Positions 30,507 to 41,920 of a stretch of 42,102 bases of DNA are shown one piece after another. Location: contig JAUCBJ010002994.1 of the NCBI GenBank assembly GCA_032718475.1, positions 1-42,102 on the forward strand. The letters are read 5' to 3'. Both the position numbers and the translations under genes were made by a program. How positions within the stretch are numbered: position 1 is the stretch's first letter; the number at the start of each line of letters is the position of its first letter. The stretch comes from Nemertoderma westbladi. Lineage: Eukaryota; Xenacoelomorpha; Nemertodermatida; Nemertodermatidae. The notes beneath the pieces were generated by a model. It did no database searches and had not been told where the DNA came from. It was given only the letters and a program-made list of their open reading frames with translations.

Positions 30507-30833
30507 AAATGACTCCCCAGTCATCTCAGCCTAGGCTGAGAACACTCCTCAGTCGTTTCAGCCTAGGCTGAGAACACTCCCATTAGGCTGAGATGACTCC
30601 CCTTAGGCTGAGATGACAGATGACTCCCATAATTGAATTATAATTCATAACCGTACCTGTGTTATTTTCGTATGTTGCAAAAATAAAACTGTAACCTATG
30701 TTATTTAGGTATCGTTTATTGTTTTGGTTAGAAAACTCCGCCACTGTAACCTGCTCCTTTCCGTTAATTAAGAAATCTAGGAGAAAACTGGGGAGTGTTC
30801 TCAGCCTAGGCTGAGAATACTGGGGAGTCATTT
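30507..30833. mobile_element. MITE B with palindromic subterminal repeats
   Basis: Perfect 14-bp terminal inverted repeat AAATGACTCCCCAG at 30507-30520 and its complement at 30820-30833. Inside are repeated blocks containing CTCAGCCTAGGCTGAG, a perfect 16-base palindrome, and GAACACTCC. There are two palindromes on the left and one on the right, plus single-sided 'ttaggctgagatgac' blocks. A further 'ggggagttatctcagcc' follows at 30840-30856. The core (30677-30770) matches the core of MITE A, including a 22-base identical run at 30712-30733. No clear target duplication was found. Confidence 0.75.
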
Positions 30834-30856
30834 TTTGCGGGGAGTTATCTCAGCCT

Positions 30857-33690
30857 TTTACACCGGTAACACAACTAAGCTGTGTTTACCGGAACCAAAG
30901 GGTAGTTTAGATGAAGGACTCATTTAAACTGCTACCGCACCGGTGGTCCGGTATACAGCTGAGTATATGCACACTGTAGTTATTTATGTTAGCCTATAGT
31001 TATATAGTGTTTGCTAGACAGTGAGCGGTCATTACATTGTCAACACACCCCACACCCATAACCCGAACTCGTTAAACTACTGTAAACTACAGTAGGTCTA
31101 CGGCCAAACGGCACTTTATAATGTGTGCGGTGTGGTGTGCCGATGAACCGCTAGGCGTTGGAGTTGACAAATTTTGATTAGCATATTTCAACATACAAAT
31201 AACTATTATTAACTATACTACTTGTTAAACTTCCCTTAGCAGAGTAAACTGCTCTTTGGGGCCGTTTCCCAGGTTGCGGATCGGGATAACATTTCACACA
31301 TCGCACGACTAGTGATTGTGATTTGTCTGCTTATACGAATGTGTATTACATTAGACGGGATGCATTTTGTTTGGTTGATGCAAGTCATTATTGGTTTGCA
31401 TCTTCCAATCCCATCTGTTTCTTGAAGTCTGCGTGATGCATGCTCGTTACTGAGGTGGCGATAGAATCCATATACTGAGAGGTCAGCCTCGGGGCCGCTC
31501 AGTATACGTGCAGGTTGTGGGTGCCGGCGGTACGCGAGTACAAACCACCTTCATGCCATACCTGGCCCGGGTATGGTCATGACGGTCATGGGTCAGAGGA
31601 CCCGCATACGTTGACCACCACTATTTCACACACAGTACACAGATAACTATTGAGACACTCACACCGATTACACGAGGCATACAACCATGCAACCATACAA
31701 CCAGGCATACCAGGCAGTCTAGTATATTATGATATAATTAGACATGTTTATGGTATCCTGTCAGATCAATCATAATCAAACCTGGTGAATTGTTTATCTT
31801 ATAGTGAACAACATATCCCATTAATTAACATAAACAGTATCTCCCAGAAGAGACCTTGAAACCATAAAATTAACCTTATTTTTTTTTTTTTAATTTTGAA
31901 AATTAACCTTATAGCAAATGGGTGTATTGTAGGTACAGTATATTACCCTTAACCTGACTTGAACACACTTAATAGAACGTACCTTATAAGAAGCCCGAGC
32001 TACAAACCCCATTGCCAAGTCACCCTGGAGGGAAAGCAAACCAGTAACCTTAAAAATTCAATATACAAGTAGTGGACAGAATCCCATTTAGTAAGCATAG
32101 GCCTACCCTATAAATCTCATATAGACCCTGTGATAAGATGTGAGATAACTTACTTAATGTTAATAAAACCTCATAACCAACACCTGTATTTCCATAAATA
32201 TATATTGTTACACGATATGGCACTACAAACATTTAGCCAGACCAACGTCCCAATAGACATCCTTTATAACTCTGAACTATACTGTAGTATTATTAAACAG
32301 TTATTCAGACATCCCCCACCCCCCCCCCCCCCCCCCCCCCCCACACCAAATTCCTTGCTCCCACAAATGCTATATAAATTTTTTTAACAAGAAACCAAGT
32401 AATGCAACAACTTATGAAAACATTGATGAAAACATATGATATGATTCCTTTTGCAGCCATTCTGACCAATCATATTATTATCCTTATAACTTTCACACAC
32501 ACAATGACAGGACTAAGTCAACTGTGTGCAACCTTGTCGGATTCTGGAATGACTTATCCTCCCAGATAAGATCATCTCTGGATCTCTAATTCCTACGAAT
32601 TAGGGAACCATTAATTATGAATGAATGATTGTTAAACTTAATGCTATAATGCCGTTATTACCATTCTGCTAATTTGCAATATTTAATCAGAAGTAAACCA
32701 CCTGCATAATAATATTAATTATTAGTTTCAGTTGATTTATCTCAATTTTTTGGAACTTGGAAAATGAATTGTATAATTCATTACAGACCCCAACCCCCCG
32801 GGCCAATAAATATGATTAAAGTTTCGTTTCCAGGATGTACCGATAGACTTGGATATGTGGTGTGTCTGATAGTCATGAATTCCACGAAAATGTCAACCAA
32901 GCAACAAAAATAAAGTAACTTTATCTAATTCAAATTTTTTCCCATGGGTCGAAACTGTAAACATTTAGTTTTTTAAAAATGGTTGTATCACAGAATCTTG
33001 TGATTTCTATGTTTTTTTTTTCAATTAAAAAAAAATAGAAACAACCTTGCGAAATTTGTAATTCCCATACGAAAATGTTGTATTTTTCTTGGTATTACAA
33101 GTTCTACTATACATACCGTCATCAGATATTTAATTTCAATAATCTACCACAGTTACCGTTTCGCCAACCAATGGAATATCTGCAACATCACAGAAGACTA
33201 CAAACTATCGCACAGTAATTCCGTGACGTTTAGTTTTCTAATTACCGTTACGATCAGAAAGAAACGTTTGAAACTCGCAATTGCGAAATTTATTAATTAT
33301 AATAGTTTAATAAAAGTGAGCAGCAAATATTAGGAACTACAAGTAAGTTTACAATTCCGATTAGCACCAATACTTGTTTACAAAACTCCCAGTTTTTATA
33401 TTCATTTTCCGCAGTAATTACCGTAACGATTTTTTAAACAATAAATACACAGTAATGAAATTAAATGTTAACAAATTTTTTGGATTTCCTAACTAAATAT
33501 ACATAGAATTGTATTTCCCCTCACACCAAACGCATTGTATATACTTTTGAGGAAGATACATTTCCATCGTTGTGATTCTGAAAATTGCGAAATGTAATTT
33601 CGTTATCGTGGAATAATTCATGTAGTGCCAGTAAGACTAACTACCACAACGAATTAGGTTTACTGAATTCGGACGCGCGGCAGTGTTAGG
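30857..33690. other. Gene-poor intergenic DNA with one G+C-rich island
   Basis: Mostly A+T-rich with no supported gene. An island at about 31440-31615 is G+C-rich and contains two hairpin-capable stretches: 'atactgag' with 'ctcagtat' around 31471-31505, and 'ccataccTGGCCCgggtatgg' around 31556-31576. A run of 24 C is at 32319-32342. The open frames are short and unsupported. Confidence 0.5.
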
Positions 33691-33697
33691 GTTACGC

Positions 33698-33765
33698 TAA
33701 CTTTGTTCTAATGAGAGTAGTTCAACTGGGAACTTTGTTCCAATGGTTGCGAACTTTGTTCCAAA
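33698..33765. repeat. Isolated satellite units in inverted orientation
   Basis: About three diverged copies of the 21-bp satellite unit, reading AACTTTGTTCCAATGGTTGCG on the plus strand, which is the complement of how the main array reads. They lie about 475 bp left of the array and include spacer sequence. They look like old or founding copies. Confidence 0.8.
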
Positions 33766-34234
33766 GTTTTAAGCAAAATATAATAAAGTTTTGACAGTCA
33801 GGAAACATTGGTTACTTTTAGAAAGATAGGGAACACGTCTGTGCTCATTGGCCTGTTAAACGGACTGACGGAATCAACCTAGGGCAATATTACACTGCAG
33901 CTGTCTACCACTGTTCTTCTTCATTCTTAATTAGGCCTAATACATATGCCGCCAGGGTCTAGCAATTTACAAATAAGTACTTTGAGACTTAAGCCGTGTG
34001 TTAAATGCAAGCTTACATGATCAGGACGCAACTTGTCCATTCTCTATAAATAGCATCACACACTGTAGTCTCTAGACTATACGTCTTGCCTCACATTATA
34101 GGCTTAATCAGATAAGTTATGGTCTACAATACTGAAGGAAATACTGTAGTTGGTATATCTATTCGCAATCGTAATATCTTATTGTTATGTCGGTATTCTT
34201 ATGTTAATTATTAAAAACCTATAGGTTGGGGTTA
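33766..34234. other. Unique DNA between isolated units and main satellite
   Basis: Ordinary A+T-rich sequence with no supported gene or repeat. Confidence 0.5.
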
Positions 34235-37200
34235 ATTGGAATAAAGTTCGCATCCTATTGGAACAAAGTTCGCAACTATTGGAACAAAGTTCGCAACTAT
34301 TGGAACAAAGTTCGCAACTATTGGAACAAAGTTCGCAACTATTGGAACAAAGTTCGTACCTATTGGAACAAAGTTCGCAACAATTGGAACAAAGTTCGCA
34401 ACTATTGGAACAAAGTTCACAACTATTGTAACAAAGTTCGCAACTATTAGAACAACGTTCGCAACTATTGGAACAATGTTTGCAACTATTGGAACAAAGT
34501 TCGCAACTATTGGAAGAAAGTTCGCAACTATTGGAACAAAGTTCGCAACTATTGCAACACAGTTCGTAACTATTGGAACAAAGTTCGTAACTATTGGAAC
34601 AAAGTTCACAACTATTGGAACAAAGTTCGTACCTATTGGAACAAAGTTCGCAACAATTGGAACAAAGTTTGCAACTATTGGAACAAAGCTCGCAACTATT
34701 GGAACAAAGTTCGTAACTATTGGAACAAAGTTCGCAACTATTGTAACAAAGTTAGCAACTATTTGAACAAAGTTCGCAACTATTGGAACAAAGTTCGTAA
34801 CTATTGGAACAAAGTTCGCAACTATGGGAACAAAGTTCGCAACTATTGGAACAAAGTTCGCAACTATTGGAACAAAGTTCGTAACTATTGGAACAAAGTT
34901 CGCAACTATTGGAACAAAGTTCGCGACTATTGGAACAAAGTTCGCAACTATTGGAACAAAGTTCGTAACTATTGGAACAAAGTTCGTAACTATTGGAACA
35001 AAGTTCGCAACTATTGTAACAAAGTTCGCAACTATTGTAACAAAGCTCGCAACTATTGGAACAAAGTTCGCAACTATTGTAACAAAGTTCGCAACTATTG
35101 TAACAAAGCTCGCAACTATTGGAACAAAGTTCGTAACTATTGGAACAAAGTTCGCAACTATTGTAACAAAGTTCGCAACTATTGGAAGAAAGTTCGCAAC
35201 TATTGTAACAAAGTTCGCAACTATTGTAACAAAGCTCGCAACTATTGGAACAAAGTTCGCAACTATTGTAACAAAGCTCGCAACTATTGGAACAAAGTTC
35301 GCAACTATTGGAACAAAGTTCGCAACTATTGTAACAAAGTTCGCAACTATTGGAAGAAAGTTCGCAACTATTGTAACAAAGTTCGCAACTATTGTAACAA
35401 AGCTCGCAACTATTGGAACAAAGTTCGCAACTATTGGAACAAAGTTCGCAACTATTGGAACAAAGTTCGCAACTATTGGAACAAAGCTCGCAACTATTGG
35501 AACAAAGTTCGTAACTATTGGAACAAAGTTCGCAACAATTGGAACAAAGTTCGCAACTATTGGAACAAAGTTCACAACTATTGTAACAAAGTTCGCAACT
35601 ATTAGAACAACGTTCGCAACTATTGGAACAATGTTTGCAACTATTGGAACAAAGTTCGCAACTATTGGAAGAAAGTTCGCAACTATTGGAACAAAGTTCG
35701 CAACTATTGCAACACAGTTCGTAACTATTGGAACAAAGTTCGTAACTATTGGAACAAAGTTCACAACTATTGGAACAAAGTTCGTACCTATTGGAACAAA
35801 GTTCGCAACAATTGGAACAAAGTTTGCAACTATTGGAACAAAGCTCGCAACTATTGGAACAAAGTTCGTAACTATTGGAACAAAGTTCGCAACTATTGTA
35901 ACAAAGTTAGCAACTATTTGAACAAAGTTCGCAACTATTGGAACAAAGTTCGTAACTATTGGAACAAAGTTCGCAACTATGGGAACAAAGTTCGCAACTA
36001 TTGGAACAAAGTTCGCAACTATTGGAACAAAGTTCGTAACTATTGGAACAAAGTTCGCAACTATTGGAACAAAGTTCGCGACTATTGGAACAAAGTTCGC
36101 AACTATTGGAACAAAGTTCGTAACTATTGGAACAAAGTTCGTAACTATTGGAACAAAGTTCGCAACTATTGTAACAAAGTTCGCAACTATTGTAACAAAG
36201 CTCGCAACTATTGGAACAAAGTTCGCAACTATTGTAACAAAGTTCGCAACTATTGTAACAAAGCTCGCAACTATTGGAACAAAGTTCGTAACTATTGGAA
36301 CAAAGTTCGCAACTATTGTAACAAAGTTCGCAACTATTGGAAGAAAGTTCGCAACTATTGTAACAAAGTTCGCAACTATTGTAACAAAGCTCGCAACTAT
36401 TGGAACAAAGTTCGCAACTATTGTAACAAAGCTCGCAACTATTGGAACAAAGTTCGCAACTATTGGAACAAAGTTCGCAACTATTGTAACAAAGTTCGCA
36501 ACTATTGGAAGAAAGTTCGCAACTATTGTAACAAAGTTCGCAACTATTGTAACAAAGCTCGCAACTATTGGAACAAAGTTCGCAACTATTGGAACAAAGT
36601 TCGCAACTATTGGAACAAAGTTCGCAACTATTGGAACAAAGCTCGCAACTATTGGAACAAAGTTCGTAACTATTGTAACAAAGTTCGCAACTATTGTAAC
36701 AAAGTTCGCAACTATTGGAACAAAGTTCGCCACTATTGGAAAAAATTTCGTAACTATTTGAACAGAGTTAGCAACTATTGGAACAAAGTTCGTAACTATT
36801 GGAACAAAGTTCGCAACTATTGGAACAATGTTCGCTACAATTGGAACAAAGTTCGTAACTATTGGAACAAAGTTCGCAACTATTGGAACAAAGTTCGCAA
36901 CTATTGGAACAAAGTTCGTAACTATTGGAACAATGTTCGCAACTATTGGAACAAAGTTCGTAACTATTGGAACAAAGTTCGCAACTATTGGAACAAAGTT
37001 CGCAACTATTGGAACAAAGTTCGCAACTATTGGAACAAAGTTCGCAACTATTGGAACAAAGTTCGCAACTATTGGAACAATGTTCGTAACTATTGGAACA
37101 AAGTTCGTAACTATTGGAACAAAGTTCGCAACTATTGGAACAAAGTTCGTGACTATTAGAACAAAGTTCGCAACTATTGGAACAAAGTTCGTAACTATTG

Positions 37201-37915
37201 GAACAAAGTTCGCAACTATTGGAACAAAGTTCGCAACTATTGGAACAAAGTTCGCAACTATTGGAGCAAAGTTTGCAACTATTTGAACAAAGTTCGCAAC
37301 TATTGGAACAAAGTTCGTAACTATTGGAACAAAGTTTGTAACTATTGGAACAAAGTTCGCAACTATTGGAACAAAGTTCGCAACTATTGGAACAAAGTTC
37401 GCAACTATTGGAACAGAGTTCGTAACTATTGGAACAAAGTTCGCAACTATTGGAACAAAGTTCGCAACTATAGGAACAAAGTTCGCAACTATTGGAACAA
37501 AGTTCGCAACTATTGGAACAAAGTTCGCAACTATTGGAACAAAGTTCGCAACTATTGGAACAAAGTTCGCAACTATTGGAACAAAGTTCGCAACTATTGG
37601 AACAAAGTTCGCAACTATTGGAACAAAGTTGGTAACTATTGGAACAAAGTTCGCAACTACTGGAACAAAGTTCGTAACTATTGGAACAAAGTTCGCAACT
37701 ATTGGAACAAAGTTCGTAACTATTGGAACAAAGTTCGCAACTACTGGAACAAAGTTCGTAACTATTGGAACAAAGTTCGCAACTATTGGAACAAAGTTCG
37801 TAACTATTGGAACAAAGTTCGCAACTATTGGAACAAAGTTCGTAACTATTGGAACAAAGTTCGCAACTATTGGAACAAAGTTCGCAACTATTGGAACAAA
37901 GTTCGCATCTATTTT
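34235..37915. repeat. 21-bp satellite array, about 175 units
   Basis: Head-to-tail units of AAAGTTCGCAACTATTGGAAC (21 bp) with few length changes. Frequent variants are TTCGTAAC for TTCGCAAC, TTGTAAC for TTGGAAC and AAAGCTCG for AAAGTTCG. Because 21 is seven codons, frames stay open: 34232-37948 on the minus strand (1238 codons, repeating N-F-V-P-I-V-A) and several plus-strand frames. None of the seven consensus minus-strand codons (AAC TTT GTT CCA ATA GTT GCG) is one substitution from a stop, so the minus frame stays open by chance. The common variants mostly change the encoded residue, which does not suggest selection on protein. I read it as non-coding. It ends at 'gcatctattttttgaac'. Confidence 0.97.
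34360..36670. repeat. Higher-order tandem duplication of 1155 bp (55 units) in the satellite
   Basis: The pattern of unit variants from about 34360 to 35514 repeats almost exactly from about 35515 to 36670. The rare variant ATTAGAACAACG lies at 34446 and 35601, and the frame starts MNKVRNYW at 34763 and 35918. All are 1155 bp apart, which is 55 x 21. The near identity of the variant strings implies a recent duplication of 55 units in one event. The array outside these bounds does not show the same pattern. Confidence 0.93.
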
Positions 37916-38799
37916 TTGAACAAAGACCCGTACACGCAGTGTAAGCAAGGTCAGGGCTAAAAAAATATCTCAGCTGTTTTATTATCCATCCAATAATGTA
38001 GAGGTACAGTATTTAATTTGGTGATAAAAATCAACAATTTTTAGGAAAATTTGTAACCTAGAATACAGGAACCGTGACGTTCGCAATAGGTGTGTCTGTA
38101 AATCCGAGTATTTAAACGTTAATAACTCAGATGTTCATTGATAAAATCTAACCAAACTTGGTACAAATGTTCTTTAGGGAAATTTAGAAATTTTCCAATG
38201 ATAGCAACAAACGTGAGTAGTGATAGCAGAAAACAATCCGACAGATACCCAGACTAGATTTCGACAAACATGGAAACTGACATCGGAAATTAAAACCGCA
38301 GAAGCGAAACTTCCAGCTGTGTAATTCCTTGATAGCAGTCTTAAATTACTATTTTGATTATTACATATTGTCTGACAATTTTGCGCGAGAAGGTTTAAAT
38401 TCTAAACGCATTACGCATTTTACTAAGAAATATTATTTATCGTTTTAGCGACACTCAAAATGCTTCTCTTCCGTCATTTTTTAGCCAAATTGATAATAAA
38501 AACAATTGTAATTGTAAACAACTGCAAAATAGTTTTAATTTAACTTCATCTGTCTAATTACCCAAAACCAGCCACATATATAATAATAACTATATTATGA
38601 ATTTAATCAAAAATTGCAATCCCGATCCAGAAAAACGGGATCCCAAGAGTGATAATCCCGGTCCCGATCACGGAAATCCAAAAACAAATAGCTGCAGATT
38701 GCAGGTCATTCAAACACCACATTATAAATAATAATTCACACCAATCATCAGCGTAACCAACCCCAATCACCACAAGTTACTGTATAGAAAGTTGTTCAG
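37916..38799. other. Downstream flank of the FGGY gene
   Basis: About 0.9 kb of A+T-rich DNA between the satellite and the 3' end of the kinase gene. It contains a short self-similar phrase near 38620-38670 (cccgatccag/cccgatcacgg). No coding region is supported. Confidence 0.5.
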
Positions 38800-38805
38800 T
38801 TTAAT
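38800..38805 (-). terminator. Candidate polyadenylation signal of the kinase gene
   Basis: ATTAAA on the minus strand, about 60 bases past the stop codon at 38865. It is a common variant of AATAAA. No AATAAA is seen closer. Confidence 0.35.
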
Positions 38806-38864
38806 TCCAAAGTTGAAGATGACATGATTATTTACCCTTAACTTCAAAATAAGATAATTAATAA

Positions 38865-40541
38865 TTATTCTGCCATTATTTTCCGATATTTGAGTTGATC
38901 TTCAACCAAAGAAATGAATACTTTGTATTTCTTGGCGTGGTACTCTGCATGTACCGGTCTAGGCCTAACGACCTCTCCCGCACCGCACATAGAGGCCATG
39001 GCAACGACGATACTGGGAAAGTCACCGCAAGCGCTGGCACCAATAATAGCAGAACCTAATAAAACGGCCTCGCTCTCTCTCGGTAAGACTATAGGTATAC
39101 CCAAAACGTCTGCGTGTGTTTGTACGTATAAACGATTCTTAGACAACCCTCCACACATAAATACATCCCCAATCGTATGGCCACTATCTGTTAACGTATT
39201 CAGTATATGTTTACTTCCATAGGCTAAGGACTGTACCGTGGAAAGATATAGTAGAGATAGATTGTCCACATCGCTGGACAGAGTTAGTCCGCACACCATT
39301 CCGGTTAACGAGGGGTCCGCGATGGGAGACCTGTTGCCATGGAAGTCGGGCCACACATGTAGACCACGAGTAAGTTTCGTTGCGTCTGGATTACCAGACC
39401 GCGAGGCCATAAGGTCGAGATGGAGGTTGAGATATTTAGTAGATATTTCTGGTTGGTCAATCCGACTAGCTGGATGTATGTCTATGACGTGGTCTATCAG
39501 CTTACCGGCAGCACTCTGTCCGGGCTCGAGGGACCACAGGTTGGGGACAATGGAGGACAGGAATGGTCCCCAGACGCCCGGGACCAGTAGCGGAGTACCG
39601 CTCACAAGCATATGGCAGGTCGAGGTACCCGCGATAATCCCCATCCTATTCGCTAGCGGGGACGCATTGTTTACCGTGGACCCGTTTTCGCCAGATGTTG
39701 TCGCCCCAATAAGCCCGACCACGCCAGCGTGAGCGTCTATCAGGGACACAGCTACGGTCACCCCTTCAGGTAAACCTAAATCTACCGCCGCCTGCGCAGA
39801 CAGACCGCCCACAGCTTCCCCGGGCAACCCAACATCCGAGGGCGAACCTATCTTCCTATAATCATTCCCAGATAAGTCCTCCAAATTAATTCGTTTTAGA
39901 AATTCCTCAGGCCAGAAACCCCTTGGTTTGGTCTCATTGGCAACGTAATTACATTTACAAACTAAACTGCAAATAGATCTAGTCAGCTTCCCAGTGGCTT
40001 TAAAGGTTAAATAATCCGGAAGTTCGAATATATGTGAAACATTCTCCCAAACTCGTGGGAGATTTTCTTTCACCCAAAGTATTTTAGGATTTTGCATTTC
40101 AGGCGACACACAACCTCCAACGTACTGCAACACATCGTCTTTGGTTGCATTTATACGAGCAGCTTGATTGACAGCTCTGTGGTCCATCCACATTATGGTA
40201 TCATAACACGCAGTACTGTTGGGACAAATACTCAGGGGTGTTTCATCCCTTCCGAGGAACACGGTGGAACAGGTGGCGTCGAACCCAACGGATCGGATTC
40301 GGTGTGGTTCTATCCCGTAGATGACGGTGCGCACACAACTGGCCACTGCCTCCCATATATTACTGGACGACTGTTGATAGTAATCCGGGGCCGGATTGTG
40401 CGTATCAATTGGAGATTCTGATGTTTTTAGAATAGTCCCTGTTCCATCTACTATCGCAGATCGTACACTCCCACTACCCACATCTACACCGATATAAATA
40501 TTACTCAGCTGAGCATCAAATTTTCCCTTTGGATGTTCCAT
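38865..40541 (-). CDS. FGGY: FGGY-family carbohydrate kinase, probable D-ribulose kinase
   Basis: A single uninterrupted frame of 558 codons from ATG to TAA. This length matches animal FGGY proteins of about 550 residues. The family phosphorylates sugars with ATP, and the animal FGGY enzyme is known as a D-ribulose kinase that makes D-ribulose 5-phosphate, probably as metabolite repair in the cytosol. Visible family features are the N-terminal phosphate-binding loop IGVDVGSGSVR (residues 17-27, with D20), the sugar-site motif WMDHRA (118-123), the likely catalytic aspartate in SLIDAHAG (D269), the phosphate-2 loop AGTST (304-308), and the C-terminal adenosine motif CGGLSKN (463-469). All are intact. 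No signal peptide or membrane segment is seen. The gene has no introns here, whereas the human gene has many, so it may be a retrocopy or belong to a lineage that lost introns. I saw no poly-A tract or flanking repeat to prove retrocopying. The start has G at +4 but T at -3. Confidence 0.93.
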   Translation of the reverse strand: MEHPKGKFDAQLSNIYIGVDVGSGSVRSAIVDGTGTILKTSESPIDTHNPAPDYYQQSSSNIWEAVASCVRTVIYGIEPHRIRSVGFDATCSTVFLGRDETPLSICPNSTACYDTIMWMDHRAVNQAARINATKDDVLQYVGGCVSPEMQNPKILWVKENLPRVWENVSHIFELPDYLTFKATGKLTRSICSLVCKCNYVANETKPRGFWPEEFLKRINLEDLSGNDYRKIGSPSDVGLPGEAVGGLSAQAAVDLGLPEGVTVAVSLIDAHAGVVGLIGATTSGENGSTVNNASPLANRMGIIAGTSTCHMLVSGTPLLVPGVWGPFLSSIVPNLWSLEPGQSAAGKLIDHVIDIHPASRIDQPEISTKYLNLHLDLMASRSGNPDATKLTRGLHVWPDFHGNRSPIADPSLTGMVCGLTLSSDVDNLSLLYLSTVQSLAYGSKHILNTLTDSGHTIGDVFMCGGLSKNRLYVQTHADVLGIPIVLPRESEAVLLGSAIIGASACGDFPSIVVAMASMCGAGEVVRPRPVHAEYHAKKYKVFISLVEDQLKYRKIMAE

Positions 40542-41920
40542 TTATAATAGAAAGCACGTACTGTCCGTCAGTCCGTGTCCACTGTCGACTGAAAAACCTA
40601 AAATCGGTGGGTTATGGCTGTATGAATTACTGCTGTACTAGATTAATAATGTACTAATTAATTAAACAAGAAAAGAAAACTATTACTGGGATAGCCATTA
40701 GCCAATCACAAGCAGCCAGTATTAAATTTAATAATAATACAGTAATAATATCAGAATATACCAGATACCGGTACTTTACTTACCGCTACCGGCTGACCGG
40801 CAGACCGGTACCACAAAAGCAGAAAAGTACCTTTTTAACAGATTTATATCGATTTTAGTAGGGCCTACGGTATAATAATTTTAAAACTAAGGATGATACG
40901 GAAAGTGTACACTTTTGGCACCCATAATTCTAAGACAGTAAGATACCGGCAACCGGTAGGGTTGGTCTTGGTACAGTACTGCAGTAGGATCTAAGGATCT
41001 TTGCTGCTTTGAACTGCTTCTATCATGCATAAGTCAGTTAGTCGTTAAAAACAGGTTTGCTCTTTGGTGAATTCAAATTTCCCGCTTTAATTAGGAACCG
41101 AGAGGTTCATTACTCTAAGAATTGTTGGCTGATTGACTGGCTGACTGGCTGGTTAATCTATAGCCAAAACTACTCTAACGATTTTGATGAAATTTTCACA
41201 GCGGCTGGATACCGCGATTCTAAGGTCCCTGGTATGTTCCGCTATTTCGTCCATGAGCCGTGGGCTCGAAAAATGGACATAAACGAAAAAACGCCATAGG
41301 CGCAATGATAAAAACACCAGCTGGCACTCATGAAAAATGAATAGAGATAGCCTAGTAATGATATTACAATAGGAATGGCCACCTAACAAGGAAATGCTTT
41401 CTCTGCCAAGTTTTCTCCTCACTCTACAACTCAGACAGTAAGCAAACAAAAGCCGTGGTATTCTAATGTATTACATCATAAGCTGATTGCTCTCCCAATA
41501 GCCCTCACACACTCACTGAATCGAATGAAATCGAATATCTATTAGCTTAAATGCGAATAGCTGGTAAGCTGAATGCCATTTTAGTTATTGTGTACTGTTG
41601 ACTGCAGAGTTGACTGCTATGTTGTATGTATTTAATTAAAATAATTTTCGTAGAGGGAAGTTAATTTGGGATTACTTTCTATCAGATGTAAGCCAAACTG
41701 TTCAATGGGGTGGGTCATGGGACGCAAATATAGTACATTATGCATGGCAAACATTAATAAAATCATTCAGTCAACCTGGAGGGTATTTGCTTAGTTAACT
41801 CTACTGTGCGAAAAACGAATTTATAATGTTACCCATACTTCAGGTGAATGAATTTTTAGATATTTGTACTGAAGGCAACGATTTCTGATATAATTAAAAT
41901 ACAAGACAGGGGCTTGTTTC
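40542..41920. other. Upstream region of the kinase gene and intergenic DNA
   Basis: No further gene is supported. The kinase promoter should lie near 40550-40800, but no clear TATA or other core element can be fixed. A cluster of CCGG words (ccggtac, ctaccggctgaccgg, gaccggtacc) lies at 40768-40812. The same kind of cluster is seen near 10250-10340 and 15800-15860. Frames at 41057-41299 and 41153-41449 overlap antisense and are not recognisable. Confidence 0.5.

Noticed and set aside
34763-37960. Plus-strand repetitive frames (NKVRNYW and GTKFATI types)
   Set aside because: They are the other registers of the 21-bp satellite. They break wherever TTGGAAC becomes TTTGAAC or TTAGAAC, and show no sign of selection.
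38914-40421. Plus-strand frames of 102-164 codons
   Set aside because: They are antisense to the well-supported kinase gene.
40768-40812. CCGG/ACCGGT cluster upstream of the kinase as a regulatory site
   Set aside because: The same words are scattered over the window (10250-10340, 15800-15860, 17560-17800), so they look like a genome-wide word bias or repeat remnants.
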